DNA from: Vibrio astriarenae
GTDB taxonomy: Bacteria > Pseudomonadota > Gammaproteobacteria > Enterobacterales > Vibrionaceae
Length of the DNA: 64,000 bases
Reading direction: 5' to 3'
Assembly: GCF_010587385.1 (NCBI RefSeq)
Contig: NZ_CP047476.1
Location: forward strand, 1,178,001 to 1,242,000
Shown: piece after piece, positions 57,260 through 64,000 of the stretch
Layout of the letters: each line of letters starts with the position of its first letter
Numbering within the stretch: the stretch's first letter is position 1
The notes under the pieces: generated by a model
The model's input: only the letters and a program-made list of their open reading frames with translations
Databases searched by the model: none
Told to the model about the DNA's origin: nothing
Program-made: the position numbers and the translations under genes

Positions 57260-57287
57260 TATAGGTCGTGATTTATTTCCGGCAAGA
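57260..57287 (-). promoter_or_regulatory. Promoter of guaC
   Basis: TTGCCG, a 16-base spacer and consensus TATAAT (57264-57259 region) on the minus strand, ending only a few bases before the terminator-like hairpin. Confidence 0.6.
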
Positions 57288-57508
57288 CTGATAATTGCAT
57301 TTTTTTTGTGATACCATTTGGTTTAGTTGCATACCTCCCTCCCACAAAAATCCTCTTACCTTATAAAAATCAATACGTTAAAACCTATACACATGACTCT
57401 TCCAAAAGATAACTAAACGATTTCCGCAAACGTTCCCCATGTTTAAGGTCTCAATATTCCCAAAACTTACGCATAACCATCACTCTCTATCGACCAAAAT
57501 TGCCGCGT

Positions 57509-59050
57509 TTAGCTCGAAGTCATGCATGAATTTGCAAAATAATTTGTTAATCTGCGTATCTCAGGAAGCAGATCCGAGGCAATCAAACCTAATTGGCCTT
57601 GCTCCTTAACGCAGTTGTCTGCACTCATGCTATGAATCAAAACACCGATCATCGTCGCTTGTACGGTTGAGTATCCCTGAGCTAAGTAGCTTCCGATCAT
57701 GCCAGCCAGGACATCTCCCATTCCTCCCGTTGCCATTCCTGCATTTCCTCTGGTACAGAGGAAATAATCGCTACCGTCAAAAATAATCGTTCCTGCACCT
57801 TTTAATACCACTACGCCACCATATTGAACTTGTATGGATTTAACGGCTGCAAAGCGGTCCTCTTCTATTTCAGCGACTGTTACACCCAGCAGCCTTGCCG
57901 CCTCTCCAGGGTGTGGTGTGAGTACCCATTTATCATTTCTCATAGGACTTTGCGCGAGTATATTGAGGCCGTCCGCATCAATAACTAAACGATAAGCTGA
58001 GGTTTTTTTGAGGTTATCGATTGAACTATCTATTATAGAGTGAAAGACTTCATGCGCTTGCTTTGATTGCCCTAACCCCGGGCCAATTACTAGTGCATTA
58101 GCGCTCCAGTCCTGGTGTTTTAAATTTTTCCACGGCATTGCCATGACTTCAGGTTCCGCTGATTGCATTGCAACCAACGACTTCTTCTCTACATAAGCTC
58201 GAACCAGTCCTGAGCCAACTCTTAATCCCGCTAATGAGGCGAGTCTAGCCGCGCCCAGCATTCCCTGCGCACCACCGACCACGGCAAGCCTACCGCTTGT
58301 ACCTTTATGCGCAGTTGGTTTTCTAGGCGCTAGTATTTGTGCTGTCATTGCACATAGGTCAACCCGAGCAACTGGCATCTGATATTGTTTAAGTAACTCC
58401 TCGCTAATGGATAGATTTGCTAAATGCAGCTGACCAACATAGTCTCTCGCTCGCCCAGTCACTAAGCCTTGTTTCATTCCGATAAAGCACACGGTATGAT
58501 CCGCTGTCATCGCGCTACTCATCGGCTGACCGGTATCACTGTTCAAGCCTGACGGCACGTCAACACAGATAGTCGGGAGCTTGAGTCCGTTAACTGCCTC
58601 AATGATATCCAAAGTGGATGGACGCAAATTTCCCTGCAAGCCAGTACCCAGGAGCGCATCAATAACCAGGTCATACTCCAAGTCTGTTCCTCGGCTCAAA
58701 AGCTCATCAACATCAAGACGCTTTGGCGCCCCACCTACAGACAAAAAGCCTTGCCTTGCTAATGAGGCATCTCCCCGACTCTCTGCTGCTCCTTCGACTT
58801 CTAAAAGGGTAACCTTAATGCCCGCTTCTATCGCCAAAGTCGCCACAATATAGCCATCCCCACCATTATTACCTTTCCCGCAAACGATCAGCCAGTGATG
58901 TGAATCAGGATAGTGGAAACAAGCCAGATCAAAAACGGCCTTCCCTGCTTTAACCATAAGGTCAAACAGCAGAAAGCCGTGATCTTTAGCAATCGATTGT
59001 TCTGCTAGCTTAATCTGACGACTCGCATACAGGTATTTGAAGTTGTCCAT
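57509..59050 (-). CDS. nnr: Bifunctional NAD(P)H-hydrate epimerase/dehydratase
   Basis: About 513 residues. Repairs hydrated NAD(P)H. N-terminal epimerase domain (about 1-225; GKGNNGGDGYI and the conserved Asp in IDALLGTGL) and C-terminal ADP-dependent dehydratase of ribokinase fold (about 235-505; VIGPGLGQS, GGMGDVLAGMIGS). The ATG at 59050 with AAAGAGG upstream is preferred to a GTG at 59074. Third gene of the operon with the response regulator and PAS protein; usually it neighbours tsaE and queG, so the position is atypical. Confidence 0.93.
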   Translation of the reverse strand: MDNFKYLYASRQIKLAEQSIAKDHGFLLFDLMVKAGKAVFDLACFHYPDSHHWLIVCGKGNNGGDGYIVATLAIEAGIKVTLLEVEGAAESRGDASLARQGFLSVGGAPKRLDVDELLSRGTDLEYDLVIDALLGTGLQGNLRPSTLDIIEAVNGLKLPTICVDVPSGLNSDTGQPMSSAMTADHTVCFIGMKQGLVTGRARDYVGQLHLANLSISEELLKQYQMPVARVDLCAMTAQILAPRKPTAHKGTSGRLAVVGGAQGMLGAARLASLAGLRVGSGLVRAYVEKKSLVAMQSAEPEVMAMPWKNLKHQDWSANALVIGPGLGQSKQAHEVFHSIIDSSIDNLKKTSAYRLVIDADGLNILAQSPMRNDKWVLTPHPGEAARLLGVTVAEIEEDRFAAVKSIQVQYGGVVVLKGAGTIIFDGSDYFLCTRGNAGMATGGMGDVLAGMIGSYLAQGYSTVQATMIGVLIHSMSADNCVKEQGQLGLIASDLLPEIRRLTNYFANSCMTSS

Positions 59051-59085
59051 GTGCAGGCCTCTTTTTGCACTCACATGGCATTAGT

Positions 59086-59514
59086 TTAAGAGATCAGCGC
59101 CTCTGCTGTTGCGTCTTGGATCGACAAAAACAGAGATTTTATCTCTCCTGTTGGAGTTCGCATTGGGTTCAAGGTGACGTTCTGATACATGAAATCTGCC
59201 CTTTGAGTTACCGGACGCACATTTCTGCATCGGAATAGATAAGGTCTTTGTTGCCAGGTAATAAAGCTACGACAACCGAGATCATAAACCGGTTTGGTTT
59301 TAATCTTGAACCACTCTTCCGGTATTTCTGGAAACAACTCAAACAGAGACTTGCCAATAGCGTCGTGCGACTGAAGGCCACTGTGGTGTGTCATAAAGCC
59401 ATTCCACACTTGCACCTTATAATCGCGATCTATCACGATAAGCCCCATATCAACGTTTTGGACTATATCGACCATCCAGTGAAACTGCTCAAATTCAGCC
59501 GGTAGATGCAACAT
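59086..59514 (-). CDS. Single PAS-domain protein
   Basis: 142 residues consisting of one PAS fold (DMGLIVIDRDYKVQVWNGFM, the typical PAS core, to LFLSIQDATAEAL). No output domain. It begins one base inside the end of the response-regulator gene (TAATG overlap), so the two are translationally coupled and probably interact. Ligand unknown. Confidence 0.88.
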   Translation of the reverse strand: MLHLPAEFEQFHWMVDIVQNVDMGLIVIDRDYKVQVWNGFMTHHSGLQSHDAIGKSLFELFPEIPEEWFKIKTKPVYDLGCRSFITWQQRPYLFRCRNVRPVTQRADFMYQNVTLNPMRTPTGEIKSLFLSIQDATAEALIS

Positions 59515-60518
59515 TAGAAATCCTCCATTAAGTAAGCGAGCTTGGCATCAATTAATGGAAGTGATTCATCGACGAACATAAATAGCAAATCACAGCGGAT
59601 TGAAGTGCCTTCGATGCCGTAACTCACCTCGAATGTCATCGTTTTGTTGAAACGTCCAGACGTAGATTCAACCACCGAGTCGATGGAGATATGTTGCCCG
59701 AGCAGTACCGGTGAGCTTTGGAAGAAACGCACTTCGGATTGCTCACCAAGGCCATTGAGGAATGAACCGACAAGAATATTAGAAACATCCATCAGTAGCT
59801 CTAACTCTTCTAGGTCTTCACTTTCTGCTGGCACTTTCATCAGTTTTTTCAGATCACTGACGCTTGAGTCACTTAGCAGCACAAGGGCTTCACCTGCGAT
59901 ACCCTCGCCACTGAAACCCTGACAAACACCCGAAACTTGGTGATTACTGGCCAGATCACGCAGCGCCATGTGTAGCTCACTTACCTCAAAGATATTCACA
60001 TTCGGCAGTGGTAGCTCAACAAATACATCAAAATGACGGGCAAGTGCATCAGCTGCTCGACCAATTGCTACGTTCGCCACTTCCATGTAGATATCGCGAC
60101 GGCGCAAAATAGGCAGATCAATAGGGCTAGGCTGCACAAATTGCGGTTGTGCTGGGCGACTGACGGTTTGCTTTAGTACATCGTTTAGCAGCGTTTTATC
60201 AATCGGCTTTTGAATGAATGCTTTCGCGCCTAACTCATCTACGCGCTGCTTTGCTTTGGGTTGAATATCACCAGAAACAACAACAACAGGCACGTCTATG
60301 CCTTTCTCTTTAATCGCAGCTAGCGTTCCGAAGCCATCCAACTCAGGCATGGTGAGGTCAAGAAACATGAGATCAAAGTTTTGCTTACTAAGTTTCTCCA
60401 ACGCATCAAATCCATGAACTGCGAAGATAATGTCAGGGTTCAATGCCGCTGGCAATGAACGAGCCATTTGTTTTCGAGCTAATGCGGAGTCGTCACAGAT
60501 TAAAATACGACAAGACAT
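59514..60518 (-). CDS. Response regulator with CheC/CheX-like phosphatase output
   Basis: 334 residues. Receiver domain at about 1-120 (ILICDDSALARKQ acidic pair, phospho-acceptor Asp in DLMFLDLTMPE, Lys in FIQKPID). From about 135 a CheC-like domain with two E/D-x2-N active-site helices: YMEVANVAIG and LLMDVSNILVG. CheC-type enzymes remove phosphate from CheY-like proteins. The fusion suggests self-regulated phosphate flow in chemotaxis or a related pathway, perhaps with the coupled PAS protein. Confidence 0.87.
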   Translation of the reverse strand: MSCRILICDDSALARKQMARSLPAALNPDIIFAVHGFDALEKLSKQNFDLMFLDLTMPELDGFGTLAAIKEKGIDVPVVVVSGDIQPKAKQRVDELGAKAFIQKPIDKTLLNDVLKQTVSRPAQPQFVQPSPIDLPILRRRDIYMEVANVAIGRAADALARHFDVFVELPLPNVNIFEVSELHMALRDLASNHQVSGVCQGFSGEGIAGEALVLLSDSSVSDLKKLMKVPAESEDLEELELLMDVSNILVGSFLNGLGEQSEVRFFQSSPVLLGQHISIDSVVESTSGRFNKTMTFEVSYGIEGTSIRCDLLFMFVDESLPLIDAKLAYLMEDF

Positions 60519-60682
60519 TCATCACCTAATTTTCGTCCTTAAACGCGCGAAGTGTAACAGATGCTTAACGCACCACATACGACAAAATCACGCATTAGTG
60601 ATTAAAATATCATTAAAATTTAAACAATGTCTGATCCGTGACCAATTGTCGCCTGAATGCACATTTTACTGAGGTATGAATG

Positions 60683-60712
60683 ACAAAAGGCGCACGATCT
60701 AGGTGCGCCTTA
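60683..60712 (-). terminator. Terminator with no annotated gene before it
   Basis: AAGGCGCAC / GTGCGCCTT nine-base stem with a T4 tail on the minus strand (60688-60711). It directly follows the stop codon of a 42-codon frame. Confidence 0.75.
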
Positions 60713-60838
60713 TCCCTCGTGACTCAATTCGTGAGCTTGCGGATCGTGTCGACTTAGCTGCGACATGATTTTAAACGAGGATGCAGAAATGATGTTTGAA
60801 TCCATCCAAATTGTAGGTAAGGCTTTCGTGTCCTCCAT
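60710..60838 (-). CDS. Possible small protein of 42 residues
   Basis: A short frame starting MEDTKALPTIWMDSN and ending HELSHEG, with the stop codon abutting an intrinsic terminator. Composition looks protein-like and the frame upstream is closed nine codons before the ATG. The ribosome site is poor: AAGG lies about 20 bases upstream, and a GGAGGA sits just after the ATG. An untranslated small RNA of similar extent is the alternative. Confidence 0.4.
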   Translation of the reverse strand: MEDTKALPTIWMDSNIISASSFKIMSQLSRHDPQAHELSHEG

Positions 60839-61064
60839 GCGAAGTTGATTGATTTGCCTTACACTTTAAATATGGTCGATAATCGCGAAAATGCAAACTT
60901 AGTTTAGTGATTTAGCTCAAACTGTATACTCGATCACACCTCCACTCATAACTCATTGTTTGCTAAAATACGCGGCAAATTCGAATTAATGATAATAGTG
61001 TAGCAAACTCACTGATTTGCTGAGTTCCCGCGCTATTACCCACTTACGCGTTAGAGATACGACA

Positions 61065-62045
61065 TTGAACTGGAGACGACTCACCCAATTTCAGAATGTG
61101 CCCACATCACAAGCCTCACTGGCACTGGGGGTCATCGGCCTAGGTCAAGCTTGGGCGCTTTACGTACCAAGTATTGGGTTGGAACTACAACCGTATCTCG
61201 CCGCCTTAGGTGCATTTTTGCTAGGCCCAGTGCTGATCAAATATGTGATGCATCGTCATTTATATTTTAACGATATTCGCCATCCAATCAGCGGTAGTTT
61301 GATGGCACCAATGAGTATGGCACTGCTTATCTTATGTGACTATCTGGCGCTCATCTCACCATGGATAGCCTACCCCATTTGGATGGTTGCTATTTCAATA
61401 CACTTGACCAACATGTTGGTGTTTTTTGCGCTGCAGCTACGCAACTTCAAAATGTCCAACATTGTGCCGAGCTGGTTCTTATATCCCGTCGGTATGATCA
61501 GCAGCTCGCTCGCTGGCACACAGTTCGGCTACAACGTATTTTCGGTCACGCTAGTTGAAATCTGCATCACCATCTACTTCTTCATGTTGCCGTTAGTGCT
61601 TTATCGTTTGATGTTCGAAGGCATGCTGCCAAAACGCGCTCGCCCGACACTTGCGATCATGGCTGCGCCGATCAATCTTACGCTAGCAGCATATTTGGTG
61701 AATTTTGATGACCCTGACCCTATTCTCACAGGTGCACTCGCGGGTATCGCCATCACCATGACCATGTTTATCTATTTGTGTTATTTCCGTCTAATGCGCT
61801 TGCGATTCCAGCCTTCAATCGCGGCCGTCACCTTTCCTTCTGTGATCAGTGCCGTTGCCATGTATCGTCTCACCGATTTTTTCGACAACTTCCACCCTCA
61901 TTGGCACTGGCTACATAAGTTCGGTTTCGTGGAATTGGTGATAGCCACTTGTATGGTGGTGTGGGTGATTTTTCGCTACTTCACTATGTATTGGCCTGAA
62001 TTGAAGGTGTCACAATTTGTGAATGAGAGAATGAGTGGTAATTAA
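61065..62045 (+). CDS. TDT/TehA-family membrane transporter
   Basis: About 326 residues with ten membrane helices, of the tellurite-resistance/dicarboxylate transporter family (voltage-dependent anion channel fold; VPTSQASLALGVIGLGQAWAL at the start). TehA homologues are anion channels; SLAC1 is the plant relative. The start is uncertain: I choose the TTG at 61065 after AGAGAT because the first helix begins soon after; a TTG at 61017 would add 16 residues. Substrate unknown; no TehB neighbour. Confidence 0.8.
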   Translation: MNWRRLTQFQNVPTSQASLALGVIGLGQAWALYVPSIGLELQPYLAALGAFLLGPVLIKYVMHRHLYFNDIRHPISGSLMAPMSMALLILCDYLALISPWIAYPIWMVAISIHLTNMLVFFALQLRNFKMSNIVPSWFLYPVGMISSSLAGTQFGYNVFSVTLVEICITIYFFMLPLVLYRLMFEGMLPKRARPTLAIMAAPINLTLAAYLVNFDDPDPILTGALAGIAITMTMFIYLCYFRLMRLRFQPSIAAVTFPSVISAVAMYRLTDFFDNFHPHWHWLHKFGFVELVIATCMVVWVIFRYFTMYWPELKVSQFVNERMSGN

Positions 62046-62066
62046 CGCCCCGCTCCCAATATAAAC

Positions 62067-62102
62067 AAAAAAATGATGCGCATTACGCGCCTCATTTTTT
62101 GT
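62067..62102. terminator. Bidirectional terminator between the TDT gene and sbcC
   Basis: AAAAATGA-T-GCGC / GCGC-C-TCATTTTT stem with one mismatch and A/T runs on both sides. Confidence 0.8.
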
Positions 62103-62125
62103 AGTAGTAAACCTTGCTTAAGCGA

Positions 62126-64000
62126 TTATTGACTAATCGACAGCTGGCTTCCCGTTCTTGATGGTGTCACATCAATTCTCAAATTCATCTGCTCTTTGAG
62201 CTCTGAGACGTGTGAGATGATACCGATTGTGCGCCCAGTTTGTTGCAACTCCATCAAGGTTTGAATGGCAAGATCCAGTGATTCTGGGTCCAAACTACCA
62301 AACCCTTCGTCTATGAAGAGTGTATCCAAACGAATACCTCCACTGTAAGACTGAACGACATCGGATAAGCCTAACGCTAGAGCAAGGGCTGCCATAAACG
62401 ACTCACCGCCAGAGAGGGTGGCTACATCTCGGGTTTTACCGCTGTAGGCATCTTCAACCAGAAGATCGAGCCCTGAGCCTACATTGCCTTTTGCGCGCTG
62501 CTCTTTACGTAATAGCTCGTAACGCCCCTTACTCATCAAGCGCAAACGTTGGGTTGCTTGAATCAAAACATCATCCAACAACACGCCAAGCACAAAACGG
62601 TGCAGACTGACTTTAGAGCCCGTCTTACCATTCGCCACATCGCTTAAAGTGCCAAACACTTGATAAGCTTTATCGAGCTTTTCGTTCTCAAGATACAGCT
62701 CAGCCAACCGTACTTTGACCTTATTAAGATTAGCCACAACACTCTGGATTTGAGTATGCTCCGCTAACGCTTGCTGGTAGACCAGGTTTGCTTGCTCTCT
62801 CTCTTGAGTCATTAAAGACAGATCTGGCTGAGCAACATCTTTCAACTCTGAGTCTATCTGCTGTAATGCACCTGCGGTTTTAGCGCAGGCTTTGTCAAAC
62901 GATTCGATGTGCTGTTCAATCTGTTCAACGAGATCGCGGCTTAAGTTGGCGTGTAAGAATGTGTCTTCATTCTCAAAGTCGCTATTATCTAACTCCTCTC
63001 GCCACTGCTGCTTCTGCTTACTGGCAGCAATCTCTGCTTCTTGCTTGGCTTTCGTTTCTGCGCTCAATGTGGTGGTGGCTATGGTGAACTTCTGCTCTGC
63101 CGTGGTTTGCTGTTGTTGCGCAGACTCTAAACCTTGTTTGAGAACTTGGATACGCTGAGTGGTTTGCTTTAGAGATTGGCGAGTGTGGGCCAAATCATTC
63201 GCCTCTCCTAGACTTTCTTTCAGCGAAGCCAGTTGACCATCAAGATTGCTTTTTTCCTGCTGGGCTTGTTGCCTCTGGCTCTCTTGCTGTTTTACTTGTC
63301 CCTCAAGTTCGGTCAACTGCTTTTCAACCTTCATGAATTGTTGATTCGCTTCGTCTACATTGAAAGCACGTAGTGCCTTTATCTCTGCACGAAGCTGGGC
63401 TTGTTCCTGAAGCAAACTCTGCGGATCATAGCTTAGAGCTTCGTTCAGTAATCGACGCCACCCCTCTAAGGCTTTCTCTATTTTGCCCTGCTCAACCTTG
63501 TGGTTCTGAACCTGAGCTTGCTGCTGCTCTACTTGGCTAAATGCTTGTTGCTGAGCAACGCGGGCATGGTCAACATCGGTTTTACTGACAAGATGACCTT
63601 GATGCATTGCTGGCGCTGGATGTGACTCACTACCGCATACCGGGCACGCCTCCCCCTCATTTAACAACTGAGCCAACTGTGCTGCTTGCGTACTGTGCCA
63701 TTGAAATTCCTGTTGGTCGGCAAAGGTCTTCGCTTGATTAAACCGCGCTTGATGTTGACTTAGTTGCTCATTGGCACTCGCGAGTAACTGCTGTCCTTGC
63801 TCACTCGCTCTACACGTTGTTTCTACCTCTTGCAACACACTTAACTGCTTGGCAATCGCCTTCTCTGTTTGCTCTTTTAGAGGCAACTCAAGATGAGCTT
63901 GCTTTGCCCTGTCTTGATTGAGTTGCGCTTGCTTTAACGCATCCTGAGCCAGCAACTGTTGATTCATCAGCGCTTGCGTTATTTGTTCAACCGTTGTCAG
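62126..64000 (-). CDS. sbcC: Exonuclease subunit SbcC, C-terminal part (runs off the right edge)
   Basis: At least 624 residues of an SMC/Rad50-like ATPase. The zinc hook CPVCGSESHP is present, flanked by very long Gln-rich coiled coils, followed by the C-terminal ATPase lobe with the signature TLSGGESFMAALALALG and Walker B TLFIDEGFGSLD. With SbcD it cleaves hairpins and DNA ends. The reading frame is open to base 64000 and the N-terminal lobe and Walker A lie outside the window, so the methionine at 63967 is internal. Confidence 0.95.
   Translation of the reverse strand: MTTVEQITQALMNQQLLAQDALKQAQLNQDRAKQAHLELPLKEQTEKAIAKQLSVLQEVETTCRASEQGQQLLASANEQLSQHQARFNQAKTFADQQEFQWHSTQAAQLAQLLNEGEACPVCGSESHPAPAMHQGHLVSKTDVDHARVAQQQAFSQVEQQQAQVQNHKVEQGKIEKALEGWRRLLNEALSYDPQSLLQEQAQLRAEIKALRAFNVDEANQQFMKVEKQLTELEGQVKQQESQRQQAQQEKSNLDGQLASLKESLGEANDLAHTRQSLKQTTQRIQVLKQGLESAQQQQTTAEQKFTIATTTLSAETKAKQEAEIAASKQKQQWREELDNSDFENEDTFLHANLSRDLVEQIEQHIESFDKACAKTAGALQQIDSELKDVAQPDLSLMTQEREQANLVYQQALAEHTQIQSVVANLNKVKVRLAELYLENEKLDKAYQVFGTLSDVANGKTGSKVSLHRFVLGVLLDDVLIQATQRLRLMSKGRYELLRKEQRAKGNVGSGLDLLVEDAYSGKTRDVATLSGGESFMAALALALGLSDVVQSYSGGIRLDTLFIDEGFGSLDPESLDLAIQTLMELQQTGRTIGIISHVSELKEQMNLRIDVTPSRTGSQLSISQ

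Larger units (their letters stand above)
60519..61064. other. Divergent intergenic region, response-regulator operon to TDT gene
   Basis: Apart from a possible 42-codon gene and its terminator (listed), I see only promoter-like AT-rich sequence. Confidence 0.45.

Overview
The window is gammaproteobacterial and almost certainly from a Vibrio main chromosome. The evidence is gene order and content: serS-rarA-lolA; rpsA-ihfB-lapA-lapB-pyrF; tig-clpP-clpX-lon-hupB-ppiD; a miaE gene; and marine polysaccharide genes (PL7 and PL6 alginate lyases with KdgM-type porins and a sodium symporter). I see no rRNA, tRNA, insertion sequence, prophage or CRISPR array. The species cannot be told from the sequence alone.

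Layout. 1-3.9 kb: a GntR/FadR-type regulator, a cyclic-nucleotide-binding/CBS/nucleotidyltransferase protein and its partner exonuclease. 4.0-7.4 kb (minus): a tripartite tricarboxylate transporter with an unknown leading gene. 7.7-16.6 kb: an alginate-use locus with two KdgM porins, a PL7 lyase, a 1.6 kb gene-free stretch with a candidate small RNA, a small secreted protein, a sodium:solute symporter and a PL6 lipoprotein lyase. 16.7-18.0 kb: SigZ-type sigma factor and glutathione transferase. 18.1-30.9 kb: serS, rarA, lolA, a SEC-C protein, dusC, a lone binding protein, a methyltransferase, cysB, a coiled-coil protein, miaE, pyrF, lapB, lapA. 31-43.2 kb (all minus): ihfB, rpsA, cmk, a ComEA-like protein, ppiD, hupB, lon, clpX, clpP, tig. 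43.8-47.5 kb: an unrecognised 12-TM-like membrane protein with a CBS-domain partner and a LysR regulator. 47.6-56 kb: a hypothetical protein, a DUF1254 protein with a LysR neighbour, three outer-membrane proteins, a Crp/Fnr-family regulator and a YibI/YibH-like pair. 56-64 kb: guaC, the operon response regulator-PAS protein-nnrDE, a TDT-family transporter and the C-terminal part of sbcC running off the right edge.

How it fits together. A palindrome of the type TTGTA-N-TACAA, which matches the TNGTNNNACNA class bound by FadR-type GntR proteins, sits before the transporter operon, both porins, the PL7 lyase, the symporter-PL6 unit and a gene-free transcription unit with a strong terminator. The GntR gene at 403 is the obvious candidate regulator. 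Secreted lyases would cut alginate, the porins would admit oligomers and the symporter would take them across the inner membrane. A second, unrelated palindrome (GCAC-N5-GTGC) stands at the same distance before all three outer-membrane protein genes at 50.8-53.8 kb, next to a Crp/Fnr-type regulator. Long structured leaders precede tig and guaC. All functions are inferred from sequence reading alone; no database search was run.
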